From NCBI GenBank assembly GCA_019120075.1, contig DWVT01000163.1, forward strand, positions 1 through 43,221: a stretch of 43,221 nucleotides of DNA. The letters are read 5' to 3'. A program made the position numbers and the translations under genes. Positions 16,740 to 24,698 of this stretch are shown here, piece by piece. The notes under the pieces are model-generated. The model worked only from the letters and a program-made list of their open reading frames with translations. It ran no database searches and had not been told where the DNA came from. Origin of the DNA: Candidatus Mediterraneibacter excrementigallinarum (lineage in GTDB: Bacteria > Bacillota > Clostridia > Lachnospirales > Lachnospiraceae). Each line of letters opens with the position of its first letter. The stretch's first letter is position 1.

Positions 16740-16823
16740 ATTCTCACATCCTTTTTGTACTCTAATAATGACACTGAAAGCAGTTGCCAAGGTTCAAATT
16801 TTATGCACAGGTAATTGATATTG

Positions 16824-17765
16824 CTATCCCAGCACCAGCTTTACACCGCCGAACATCCCGGCATTATTCCCAAGCTCCGCCAGTTTAAACTCCGTTTCCC
16901 GCTCAGCATGGAACGCATATTCAACATAATATTTCTTTATGGCATCGATCAGGATATCTCCTGCTTTCGACATGCCTCCGCCGATGACAAAAGCCTCCGG
17001 ATTTACCACGCAGGCGATAGACGCCAGCGCTTTTCCGAGCAGCATTCCCACTTCATCGACCAGTGACAGCGCAAATGCGTCTCCTTCCTTCGCCGCATCA
17101 AAGATATCTTTCGACGTCACATCCGGCAGATTTCTCAGGACACTCTCCGTCTCCTTCTCTGCCGCCAGGCGTTTCTTTGCTGTCCGGGCGATTCCGCTAG
17201 CCGACGCATACTGCTCAAGGCATCCTTTCTTTCCGCACCCGCAGGTTTCCGTCTCTCCGTCTTTCATCGGAATATGCCCGATCTCGCCGGCAGCCCCGTT
17301 GATCCCGGGGAGGATATGTCCGCCGATGATGATCCCGCCACCGACTCCGGTTCCCAGAGTGACCATGACAATATCCTGATATCCTCTTCCTCCGCCCTGC
17401 CACATTTCTCCGAGAGCAGCCACATTGGCGTCATTTCCTGCCTTTACTTTCAGTCCGGTCATCTCTTCCAGTTCTTTTTCCACGTTAAAGATACCCCAAC
17501 CGAGATTGACGCACTTCAGAACGGTGCCGTCCGGCCCGATGGGACCCGGAACGCCCAGTCCTGCTCCTGCCACATCATCCGGGGTGATCTTCTTCTCCTC
17601 CATTACTCTCTTCACTTCCGCGGCAATATCCGGGAGGATATTTTCCCCATCTTTCTCTGTTCTCGTCGGGATCTCCCACATCTCTTTCAGTTCACCTGTT
17701 GTGGAAAAGAATCCCATTTTGATCGTCGTGCCGCCAATGTCAACACCAAATGCATATCTCTTCAT
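16824..17765 (-). CDS. ROK family sugar kinase (glucokinase-like)
   Basis: This 313-aa ROK kinase has an ATP-binding GVDIGGTTIKMG at residues 7-18, a catalytic Asp in GNDANVAALGE (D112), and the ROK zinc site H164 with CGCGKKGC (175-182). It phosphorylates a free hexose, most likely glucose, in the cytoplasm. The ATG at 17765 follows AGAGGGAA; an upstream in-frame ATG at 17846 lies inside the neighbouring gene. The intergenic gap to the Gfo/Idh gene carries a long hairpin. As the last core-operon gene it would trap the glucose freed by C- and O-deglycosylation. Confidence 0.9.
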   Translation of the reverse strand: MKRYAFGVDIGGTTIKMGFFSTTGELKEMWEIPTRTEKDGENILPDIAAEVKRVMEEKKITPDDVAGAGLGVPGPIGPDGTVLKCVNLGWGIFNVEKELEEMTGLKVKAGNDANVAALGEMWQGGGRGYQDIVMVTLGTGVGGGIIIGGHILPGINGAAGEIGHIPMKDGETETCGCGKKGCLEQYASASGIARTAKKRLAAEKETESVLRNLPDVTSKDIFDAAKEGDAFALSLVDEVGMLLGKALASIACVVNPEAFVIGGGMSKAGDILIDAIKKYYVEYAFHAERETEFKLAELGNNAGMFGGVKLVLG

Positions 17766-17784
17766 ATTTCCCTCTTTCTGCAAA

Positions 17785-17822
17785 GGGGTCAGACCCTTCC
17801 TTCCTGAAAAGGGCCTGACCCC
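17785..17822. repeat. Long intergenic palindrome, REP-like
   Basis: GGGGTCAGACCCTT (17785-17798) and AAGGGCCTGACCCC (17809-17822) pair at 13 of 14 positions around a ten-base loop. No U-run follows on the minus strand, so it is not a standard terminator. The GGGGTCAG/CTGACCCC ends resemble REP-type dispersed palindromes. No second full copy was noticed in this window. Confidence 0.55.
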
Positions 17823-17832
17823 GATGCAATTT

Positions 17833-18903
17833 TTATTCAAATTCAATAGACTTTCCTGTTCTCCCTGACTCTCTCACAGCGTCCATCAGTGCAAGCACTC
17901 TTCTTGTCTCCGGGATCTTCACGAGGAAATCCTCTTCCCCATGGTATGCCCGGATATAATTTTCGAAGTAGTTCTCATGGAATGTGTTCACTTTCGGGAG
18001 TTCCTCTGTAAGGATTTTTCCCTCCGGAGGGGGCCCGAAGGAACGTGTCGGGCCTGCTGCCGTCATCGTCCTCTGACCGCTCACATTCTGGAGCAGTCCG
18101 GCTGTACGGACAATCTTTCCTTCCGGCTCAAATCCGTCTACATAGGCGCTGCCTTTGTTTCCTCCGATGAACCAGTGACGCTCAAACCATTTATCATGCT
18201 TTTTATCTGTCAGATAGTATGTTCCGAGTTCCACCTCTGCCGTGATATTGTTGTCGAAACGCATCAGAATCTTGAAGTAGTCATCCACCTCAAAGTTGAT
18301 GACGTTCCTGATATCTGCGTAGAGACTCTTGATCTTTGCTCCAGGCATCATCCAGAGCATCTGATCCAGCAGATGAACGCCCCAGTCATAGAGCATTCCG
18401 CCGCCCTCTGCCACATAGACATGCCAGTCATGCATATTTCCGTTGAATCCATACAGGCTGCTCTTGATCGTATAGACGTCACCCAGGGTGCCCTGGTCGA
18501 ACACTTCCTTTGCAGTCCTGAAATCCGGATCAAATCTTCTCTGATGATGTACTGTGAACTTTACTCCGCATTCCTCTGTCACCCGTACCATGTCATCCAG
18601 TTCTTCCAGGCTCATGGCAACCGGCTTCTCACAGATAATATCCTTTCCCGCGCGGGCCGCCTGGATCACCAGATCATGATGCTGGTTGTTGTTCGCCGCA
18701 ATCAGGACAACCTGCACCTCCGGGTCATTGATCAGTTCCTCGTTTGAACTGTAGCGTTTCAGTCCTTCCTGAACATCTTCCAGCTGTTTCGGATCCCTGT
18801 CAGAGAATCCCACAAGCCGGATGCCTTCCATCTTTGTCAGCATCTTCTCGTGTTCATGGCCCATAAAACCATGACCGATGATTCCAATTCTGATATCTTC
18901 CAT
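17833..18903 (-). CDS. Gfo/Idh/MocA family oxidoreductase
   Basis: This 356-aa protein has an N-terminal Rossmann domain (GIIGHGFMGHEH), the EKP motif (CEKPVAMS, about residue 94) and the C-terminal barrel-like domain with WGVHLLDQ near residue 176. Such enzymes oxidise or reduce sugar hydroxyls with NAD(H). It follows the IolE-like gene and precedes the ROK kinase. Placed after the cleavage genes, it may reduce 3-oxo-glucose back to glucose, while the paralogue at 22418-23533 would oxidise the glycoside. The roles of the two could be swapped; the sequence does not decide. AGGAGG precedes the ATG. Confidence 0.85.
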   Translation of the reverse strand: MEDIRIGIIGHGFMGHEHEKMLTKMEGIRLVGFSDRDPKQLEDVQEGLKRYSSNEELINDPEVQVVLIAANNNQHHDLVIQAARAGKDIICEKPVAMSLEELDDMVRVTEECGVKFTVHHQRRFDPDFRTAKEVFDQGTLGDVYTIKSSLYGFNGNMHDWHVYVAEGGGMLYDWGVHLLDQMLWMMPGAKIKSLYADIRNVINFEVDDYFKILMRFDNNITAEVELGTYYLTDKKHDKWFERHWFIGGNKGSAYVDGFEPEGKIVRTAGLLQNVSGQRTMTAAGPTRSFGPPPEGKILTEELPKVNTFHENYFENYIRAYHGEEDFLVKIPETRRVLALMDAVRESGRTGKSIEFE

Positions 18904-18927
18904 CTCTGTTCCTCCTGTTACAGGCAG

Positions 18928-18944
18928 GGCGGCTTTTCGCCGCC
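18928..18944 (-). other. Small intergenic hairpin
   Basis: GGCGGC (18928-18933) and GCCGCC (18939-18944) close over a five-base loop in the gap between two operon genes. No U-run follows, so it is probably a processing or stability element. Confidence 0.35.
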
Positions 18945-18994
18945 ACGGATCTTCCTGTTTTTGAGTCCAGTATCAACTGTAACTTTTTTCAGAC

Positions 18995-19909
18995 CTAAAG
19001 CACAAAATTTCTCAAATATTTTGCGCTTAATTTAATCGCTCTCTTCGCATCGTCAAGGCTCTTCTCAAATGCCTTATCCTCAACCTCGATACAGGTATAT
19101 CCGTCATATCCGATGTCCGTGAGTGCAGATACATATTTTCCCCAGTCCACATCTCCCAGGCCGGGAATCTTCGGCGACATATATTCCAGAGGCGTTGCCA
19201 TGACTCCTACATCCGCCAGTTTGTCAGGATATACTTTGATATCTTTATAGTGGACATGGAAGATCTTGTCTTTAAACTCGTAGAGCGGCTTGATGTAATC
19301 GATCTGCTGCCATACAAAATGGGACGGATCATAGTTGATCCCGAAATTGTCATAGGGCAGGATCTCAAAGATCTTTCTCCAGTTTGCCGGTGTCGTCATC
19401 AGGTTCTGTCCGCCCGGCCACTCATCCTCTGTAAAGAGCATGGGGCAGTTTTCGATGGCAACCTTGACCCCTTTTTCTTTCGCGTACTCAAGAATCGGCG
19501 GCCATACTTTCTTTACTTCTTCCAGATTCTCGGATACACTCTTGTCCGAAATTCTTCCGACAAATGTCGTGATCATATTTACATCCAGCATTGCGGACGC
19601 ATCGATCAGCTTGTAGAGATGATCAATATAACTCTGGCGTTTCTCCAGATCCGGATCCATAGTGTTCGGATAATATGCAAGAGCGGAAATCTCAACCCCC
19701 TTTGCCGCACACAGATCCTTGATCTCTTTTGCTTTCTCCTCTGTAAGATTCGCAACATCGATATGGCTGACTCCTGCATATCTGCGCTGTGCTCCGCCCT
19801 GCGGCCAGCACGCAACTTCCAGGCACTCCAAACCATTCTCTGCGGCGAAATCAACAACTTCCTCAAATGTCATTCCTTCACAGATTGAAGTGATCAGTCC
19901 TAATTTCAT
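18995..19909 (-). CDS. IolE-like TIM-barrel sugar isomerase/epimerase/hydratase
   Basis: This 304-aa AP endonuclease 2/xylose isomerase-like barrel has metal-ligand candidates E (VAIENC), D (NYDPSHF), H (HVHYKD) and E (CIEVED). The family includes sugar epimerases, keto-sugar isomerases and dehydratases/hydratases such as IolE. It lacks the ExH and EYEG signatures of the two DgpC-like barrels here and has no DUF6379 partner next to it. Because it lies between the flavodoxin-like and second Gfo/Idh genes, it may process the sugar product left by C-glycoside cleavage (an enol keto-sugar), for example by hydration. That step is inferred. Confidence 0.8.
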   Translation of the reverse strand: MKLGLITSICEGMTFEEVVDFAAENGLECLEVACWPQGGAQRRYAGVSHIDVANLTEEKAKEIKDLCAAKGVEISALAYYPNTMDPDLEKRQSYIDHLYKLIDASAMLDVNMITTFVGRISDKSVSENLEEVKKVWPPILEYAKEKGVKVAIENCPMLFTEDEWPGGQNLMTTPANWRKIFEILPYDNFGINYDPSHFVWQQIDYIKPLYEFKDKIFHVHYKDIKVYPDKLADVGVMATPLEYMSPKIPGLGDVDWGKYVSALTDIGYDGYTCIEVEDKAFEKSLDDAKRAIKLSAKYLRNFVL

Positions 19910-19957
19910 TTTCGTACTGCTCCTTTCCTCTATTTTGTTATAGGTTATGCGTTCTCT

Positions 19958-20920
19958 TTATTTCTCAGCGTATCCGATGTACGGCGCTTTCAGTTCCTTC
20001 AGGTTCGGGATCTGTCCCGGGCCAACTGCCTGTGTCTTGATCTCAGTAGAGTGCTCCAGCTTTCCATCCCAGCGCAGTCTGGATCTCTTCTGTTCTGCCT
20101 CGCTGAAGGACACTTCCAGTTTGCCGTCTTTCACGGCAAATTCACCTTTGATGCCGCAGACCGGACATTCTACAGATTTTCTATCCTTGGAGACAGTCAG
20201 CATATCGAGATGGCATACCGGGCAGACGCCCTCCTCATCGCCTCTCCATTTTGTGCGTTCTTCCTCTGTCTCAGCCTTCAGAGCCTCTGCAATGTTCTGC
20301 CCCATCTTCTTCATACGCTCCATCTCGTTCTCATTTCCGAGAACATGTTCGTATGCCATTGCTCCATGATACTCGTGCATGTCGACCACGTCGATGCCCA
20401 TGGACATTGTAAATTCATACATAAGCGGAAGCATGAACGCAAGCCAGTTCTTTGTCATCGCTCCTCCCACGGAGATCAGAGCACCCACACGCTTTTTGAA
20501 AGAGCGGGGATCCGGAAGCTGATCCGCCGGTTTTCCCGCTGCAATCCCCTCATCGTAAGTTGCTTTCCTGAACGTGATGTCGTGGGATGGCCCGATCCGG
20601 TCGCACACAGTCTTAAAACGTCCTGTCGGAGATGTCTCATATGTCGGGGAGCCGACGATCACCGCATCGCACTCCATGAGGGCTTCATCAATGATATGGA
20701 AATCGTCCTTGATCGGGCATCCGCCCTTTCCCCGACCTGTTGTCATTCCCACAACGCAGGAAATACATCCTGTACAGGGTTTGATGTCAAGGTCATCGCC
20801 CCGGATGAACTGTACGTCAAATCCGGCTTTCTCGCACTCCATAAGGGCCGTCTTTACCATAACATCAGTATTTGCCATCTTTCTTCCAAAAGAAATACCT
20901 AATACTTTCTTCTTTGCCAT
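19958..20920 (-). CDS. Flavodoxin-fold NADPH-dependent reductase with C-terminal zinc ribbon
   Basis: This 320-aa protein has a flavodoxin-like FMN reductase domain (residues 1-200). It opens KKVLGISFGRKMANTD, has a CTGCISCVVG segment where iron-sulfur flavoproteins carry Cys, and contains GSPTYETSPTG as the flavin loop. A C-terminal part (about 235-290) adds two Cys pairs, CPVCHLD and CPVCG, forming a zinc-ribbon or rubredoxin-like knuckle. It lies 10 bases after the DgpB-like gene and is clearly in the operon. It could supply reduced flavin or directly reduce an intermediate. The role in C-glycoside breakdown is not established. Confidence 0.75.
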   Translation of the reverse strand: MAKKKVLGISFGRKMANTDVMVKTALMECEKAGFDVQFIRGDDLDIKPCTGCISCVVGMTTGRGKGGCPIKDDFHIIDEALMECDAVIVGSPTYETSPTGRFKTVCDRIGPSHDITFRKATYDEGIAAGKPADQLPDPRSFKKRVGALISVGGAMTKNWLAFMLPLMYEFTMSMGIDVVDMHEYHGAMAYEHVLGNENEMERMKKMGQNIAEALKAETEEERTKWRGDEEGVCPVCHLDMLTVSKDRKSVECPVCGIKGEFAVKDGKLEVSFSEAEQKRSRLRWDGKLEHSTEIKTQAVGPGQIPNLKELKAPYIGYAEK

Positions 20921-20930
20921 TGTCTGTCTC

Positions 20931-21323
20931 CTAATCTATTACAACTTCACGCTCTTTGATTCCTTCCAGCGGCACCGGGATATATGCTGTTCTCGTAGCC
21001 ACTGTCAGTTTTACTTTATGTGTTCCTTTAGAAAGCCCGCCGTCTTTCAGTACACGGACATACAGAGGCTCGCCGTACTCCCATTTGTAATCTGTGACGG
21101 TTTCCGCCTCTTTCAGTGTGAACCAGTCCTCTTTTTCAAGAGAGATACGGATATCCTCTGTCGGCACTTCCTCTCCGTCTACCGCTACTTTGATGTACTC
21201 GATCATTGACATCGGGATCCCTCTGTAATATGTGATGTTTGTCTGCATCTCAAATCCGATGACTTTGCCGTCTTCCTCTACATTGACACATGTATTTTCT
21301 TTAAAAACGTTGTTATCAAACAT
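20931..21323 (-). CDS. dgpB: C-glycoside deglycosidase small subunit (DUF6379)
   Basis: This 130-aa DUF6379 protein is the type of the DgpB subunit. It is all beta-strand in appearance, with YYRGIPMS, VAVDGEEV and a C-terminal KVKLTVATRTAYIPV strand. Length fits the family. It starts 13 bases after the DgpC-like gene, and this fixed gene pair is the hallmark of C-deglycosidases such as DgpB-DgpC (puerarin). In the characterised complexes the small subunit is needed for activity and helps form the pocket. Family and pairing are seen; the natural substrate is unknown. Confidence 0.85.
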   Translation of the reverse strand: MFDNNVFKENTCVNVEEDGKVIGFEMQTNITYYRGIPMSMIEYIKVAVDGEEVPTEDIRISLEKEDWFTLKEAETVTDYKWEYGEPLYVRVLKDGGLSKGTHKVKLTVATRTAYIPVPLEGIKEREVVID

Positions 21324-21336
21324 ATCTCTCGCCTCC

Positions 21337-22347
21337 TTAACCCTGAATTTCCTTCAGACACTCATTGACGTATTTCAACTGCATCGCAACCTGCTGTTTC
21401 TCCATCATCGGATGTCCCGGAAGTGTAAACCTGTTGCCCTCATACTCTGTGGAAACATAGCCGTCATAGTCATGGTCATGGAGATACTGGAGAAGTCCCT
21501 TGTAATCCATGGAGTATTCCGGTCCTTCCGGAGTCATCTCGAACATTTTAAAGTGGAAGTGCTTGATGTACGGCATGTACTCATCCAGCACGCTGTAGTC
21601 AAGGTTTTCATAACCGTCGCAAAGCGGTACGAACATCCTGTCATGTTCGGACTGGATCGCGGCCTCAAGATCAGCCGGGTATTTTCCTCCGTTTTCATTC
21701 AGGACTTTGTGAAGATCTGTTCCTTTCTCAAACAGGGTATCAATATAATCAAATACCTGCGGGCTGGTTCCGTTCTGTGTCTCGTAAGCTCTTACGACAC
21801 GCGGGAATCTGCGGCAGAAGATACCTGTATCGATAACGATTCCGGCATATTTGGAATTCAGTCTCTTTACCTCGTTAATGAAAGCCATTGTCTCCGGCAC
21901 ATCAAACGCCATTGCCGCATGAACCTCGATGGCGATGGTAACATCATACTTCTCACAATAGGGAAGAAGGGGCTCGATCACCCAATAAGGAACCATGGAA
22001 ACCAGACGGATCAGATGGATTCCGAGGCGTGCCGCCTGTTTGATCTCTTTGATCAGAAGATTGACGGACTCCCTGTGTGTCAGCGTTCTGTTCTTGTACA
22101 GATTTGTGTTCAGGAATACATCCGCGATAACCGGTTTCAGTCCAGTCTCGTCCAGAAGTTTCTTCCACTCCGCAACCGTCTCGTCAGAGATATCCGGCGC
22201 GTTCTTGAGCATCTGGTCCGGAAGGATCTCCACACCTTCTGATCCTTTTTCTTTTACATAGTGCATGATATCACTCAGGTTCATTCTTTTATTCAAATAT
22301 TCATCCTGTAAGCTGTAAAGACTTACACATGTCTTGATTCTTGACAT
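21337..22347 (-). CDS. dgpC: C-glycoside deglycosidase catalytic TIM-barrel subunit
   Basis: This 336-aa TIM barrel has E141 and H143 (IEVHAAM), D173 (VIDTGIF), H263/H265 (KHFHFK) and E301 (TEYEG) as candidate metal and catalytic residues. The ATG at 22347 is eight bases after AGGAGG; the GTG two codons earlier is too close to it. In DgpB-DgpC a divalent metal and an active-site base deprotonate next to the 3-oxo group, and the aglycone leaves by beta-elimination. The upstream gene encodes the matching Gfo/Idh oxidoreductase. It is about 50 residues longer than the second copy, mostly between the D and H motifs (about 190-255). Confidence 0.85.
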   Translation of the reverse strand: MSRIKTCVSLYSLQDEYLNKRMNLSDIMHYVKEKGSEGVEILPDQMLKNAPDISDETVAEWKKLLDETGLKPVIADVFLNTNLYKNRTLTHRESVNLLIKEIKQAARLGIHLIRLVSMVPYWVIEPLLPYCEKYDVTIAIEVHAAMAFDVPETMAFINEVKRLNSKYAGIVIDTGIFCRRFPRVVRAYETQNGTSPQVFDYIDTLFEKGTDLHKVLNENGGKYPADLEAAIQSEHDRMFVPLCDGYENLDYSVLDEYMPYIKHFHFKMFEMTPEGPEYSMDYKGLLQYLHDHDYDGYVSTEYEGNRFTLPGHPMMEKQQVAMQLKYVNECLKEIQG

Positions 22348-22372
22348 TTTCACTGCCTCCTGTCTTCTTTTT

Positions 22373-22400
22373 CAGGCCGGAGTCTTTCCACACCGGCCTG
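22373..22400. other. Intergenic hairpin between oxidoreductase and dgpC
   Basis: CAGGCCGG (22373-22380) and CCGGCCTG (22393-22400) form a perfect eight-base stem with a 12-base loop. On the minus strand it is followed by AAAAAGAAG, not a U-run, so it could set the relative mRNA levels of the two genes by processing. Confidence 0.45.
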
Positions 22401-22417
22401 CTGCTTTTTCTTGTTTA

Positions 22418-23533
22418 TCAGTCTAAACGGATCTCTCTGTTTTCTCTTGCTGATTTATAGATTGTATCCAGGATCTCTGTCACGACAAATGCCTGCTCCG
22501 GTTTTACAAGAGGTTCCCTGTCTTCCAGGATTGCCTCAAGCCACTGCTTGCACTCTTTGACCTCCGGCGCTCCGCCTCCGTTGCCCTCGAAAAATGCGAT
22601 TGCTCCAGTATCGGAGATATGCTCCTCTGTCAGGACACCGCCTGTTGTCTCGTTGAATACAAGGTCGTATCCTTCCTGGCTCATTCCTCCGATCATCTCT
22701 GCACCTGCTTTTGTTCCGCAAAGCGTTGTCGCCGCCTCTCTGGAATCCTTTACGTTCAGTGCCCAGGATGACTCAAGGAAGATTGTTGCTCCGTTCTTCA
22801 TCTTGATATAGCCGAATGCAGAATCCTCAACCTCGAATTTTTCCGGATCCCACGGTCCGAACATATTTCCTTCTGTCGCTTCGGGAAGATGTCCCAGTTT
22901 TTCAAATACAGAACCCGTAACTGTTTCCGGCTCATAGTTGTCCATGCACCACAGAGTGATATCAAGCGCATGAGTTCCGATATCGATCAGCGGACCGCCG
23001 CCCTGTTTGGATTTGTCCGGGAATACTCCCCATGTAGGAACAGCCCTTCTTCTGACAGCGTGTGCTTTTGCGAAGTAGATTTCTCCCAGTTTCCCTTCCT
23101 CACATGCACGTTTCAGTGCCTGAGCGTCTGTACGGAATCTGTTCTGGTATCCGATAGTGAATTTCTTTCCGGATTTCTTCCATGCATCCATCATCTTCTG
23201 GGCATCTTCTGTTGTTGCAGCCATAGGCTTCTCACACATAACATGTTTTCCCGCTTCAAATGCAGCCACTGTGATCGGGCAGTGAGCAACGTTCGGGGTG
23301 CAGACATGTACCACATCAATCTCCGGATCTTTCAGGAGTTCCTTATAATCCTCATAAACTTTTGCTCCCTCTGCTCCGTATTCCTTTGCAGCTTTCTCTG
23401 CTCTTTCTCTGATGATATCGCAGAATGCAACGATATCGCACTTATCAGCCTGTGATTTCAGGGCCGGGAAATGTTTCTGATTTGCAATTCCCCCACATCC
23501 AATGACAGCTACCTGTAATTTACCATTTTTCAT
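22418..23533 (-). CDS. Gfo/Idh/MocA family oxidoreductase, DgpA-like
   Basis: This 371-aa protein has a Rossmann motif (VIGCGGIANQKHF), the EKP motif (CEKPMAA, about residue 102) and DIGTHALDITLW near residue 185. It is the first gene after a strong terminator and heads the operon with dgpC and dgpB next in line. This is the position expected for DgpA, which oxidises the 3-hydroxyl of the glucosyl group and so activates the C-glycosidic bond. An alternative is a myo-inositol or glucose dehydrogenase-like role, but the neighbours favour DgpA. AGGAGA lies 10 bases before the ATG. Confidence 0.85.
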   Translation of the reverse strand: MKNGKLQVAVIGCGGIANQKHFPALKSQADKCDIVAFCDIIRERAEKAAKEYGAEGAKVYEDYKELLKDPEIDVVHVCTPNVAHCPITVAAFEAGKHVMCEKPMAATTEDAQKMMDAWKKSGKKFTIGYQNRFRTDAQALKRACEEGKLGEIYFAKAHAVRRRAVPTWGVFPDKSKQGGGPLIDIGTHALDITLWCMDNYEPETVTGSVFEKLGHLPEATEGNMFGPWDPEKFEVEDSAFGYIKMKNGATIFLESSWALNVKDSREAATTLCGTKAGAEMIGGMSQEGYDLVFNETTGGVLTEEHISDTGAIAFFEGNGGGAPEVKECKQWLEAILEDREPLVKPEQAFVVTEILDTIYKSARENREIRLD

Positions 23534-23662
23534 AACCTTTGCTCTCCTTTCGTGTTCTTCACTTTCTGGTTACATTTTAGCCGAGATAAGTACAAGTATC
23601 CTGTATGATTTCGGCATATTTTCTCCTGATTTTTGTCTTCCGGCAGGGAATTCTCTTACAAA

Positions 23663-23710
23663 AAAAGCGGAGGACAAAAATCCAGGTTAGTTTTTTGTCC
23701 TCCTGCTTTT
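23663..23710 (-). terminator. Strong intrinsic terminator
   Basis: The arms AAAAGCGGAGGACAAAAA and TTTTTTGTCCTCCTGCTTTT pair almost throughout, and on the minus strand the stem is followed by an unbroken T-run. It ends the GH3/alpha-beta hydrolase unit and isolates the DgpA-like operon that starts at 23533. The A/T flanks would let it work in both directions. Confidence 0.85.
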
Positions 23711-23729
23711 ATCGCTTTTTTTCGCCGCT

Positions 23730-24683
23730 TTATTCTTCCGGCATCTCCCACTTAGGGCACACATCCGGCACATCAAATTCAAACCTCTGTTTCAGCCATC
23801 TCTCTGCCATCTCCGGCCACTGCGCGATCTCAGACATGTTCTGTTCCTTTGCCTGGGATGTAGCCTGATCTGCGAGCGCCAGCCCGTGCATTCCACGCTC
23901 AAAAATATGCAGTTCAAAAGGAATGTCGTTCTCAGCCAGAGCGTTTGCCATCAGGATGGTTTGCCGCACCGGGACTACATTGTCCTCCCTTGTAGACCAC
24001 AGGAACATGGGCGGGGTCGTGTCATGGATCTGGAAAGCCGGACTTCCCTTGACCATGGTCTCTTCATCCGGATGTTCTGTTCCGAAGAATGCCAGATTAA
24101 AGCCATAGTTTCCTTCAATCCTTCCCTGATCCCCGATCTTGTCCAGATCTTTCTGCATTGCCGGGTAGTCGTACACGCCATATCCCAGAACAGCCGCCGC
24201 GGGACGGAGCATTTCCTTATCCGCTCCAAGATAATCCGTGATCACCGGGTCATCCCAATACACGCAGTACAGGGCACAGTTGTTGGCTCCCGCCGAGTAT
24301 CCTGTGAGTACGATCCGATCCATATCCACAAGCCACTCATCGGCATGTTCCCGGATTGTAAGGATCGCCTTCCCGATCTCACGCATCGGTCCCGGCATAA
24401 TGCTCTTCTCATACGCCGGGGTCTTCCCCGGGATCGCATACTTGTTCTCTCCGTTGCTGTACACCGAATAGCGCAGCACTGCCGCGTGATATCCCATCGC
24501 CGCGAAACGCAGGGCTATAGGTTCCGCCTCACGGTCAGAGCAGAACATATACGCTCCGCCCGGGCAGACCAGGATCAGCGGGCGCTTCTTCCCGTTTAGG
24601 ATCTCCGGTGAGTCTTCCAGAATATAGGTTGTAAGGGTTACATCTTTTCTGTCCTCAAAAAGCTGGAATTGTTCAATCTTCAT
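23730..24683 (-). CDS. Alpha/beta hydrolase, carbohydrate esterase-like
   Basis: This 317-aa protein has an oxyanion loop (CPGGAYMF), a nucleophile elbow GYSAGA (about residue 124), a probable acid in STREDNVVP and a catalytic His in ERGMHGLAL. It is of the BD-FAE/prolyl oligopeptidase-like esterase class seen beside glycosidases. No signal peptide. It starts 15 bases after the GH3 gene and ends just before a strong terminator. It may remove acyl groups (acetyl, malonyl, feruloyl) that block glycosidases. It shares only fold-level features with the esterase at 15657-16739. Confidence 0.75.
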   Translation of the reverse strand: MKIEQFQLFEDRKDVTLTTYILEDSPEILNGKKRPLILVCPGGAYMFCSDREAEPIALRFAAMGYHAAVLRYSVYSNGENKYAIPGKTPAYEKSIMPGPMREIGKAILTIREHADEWLVDMDRIVLTGYSAGANNCALYCVYWDDPVITDYLGADKEMLRPAAAVLGYGVYDYPAMQKDLDKIGDQGRIEGNYGFNLAFFGTEHPDEETMVKGSPAFQIHDTTPPMFLWSTREDNVVPVRQTILMANALAENDIPFELHIFERGMHGLALADQATSQAKEQNMSEIAQWPEMAERWLKQRFEFDVPDVCPKWEMPEE

Positions 24684-24698
24684 TATGTCAAAGCCTCC

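Noticed and set aside
18995-19909. Third C-deglycosidase catalytic subunit
   Set aside because: It is a barrel of the same superfamily but lacks the ExH and EYEG motifs and a DUF6379 partner; an isomerase/epimerase/hydratase role fits better.
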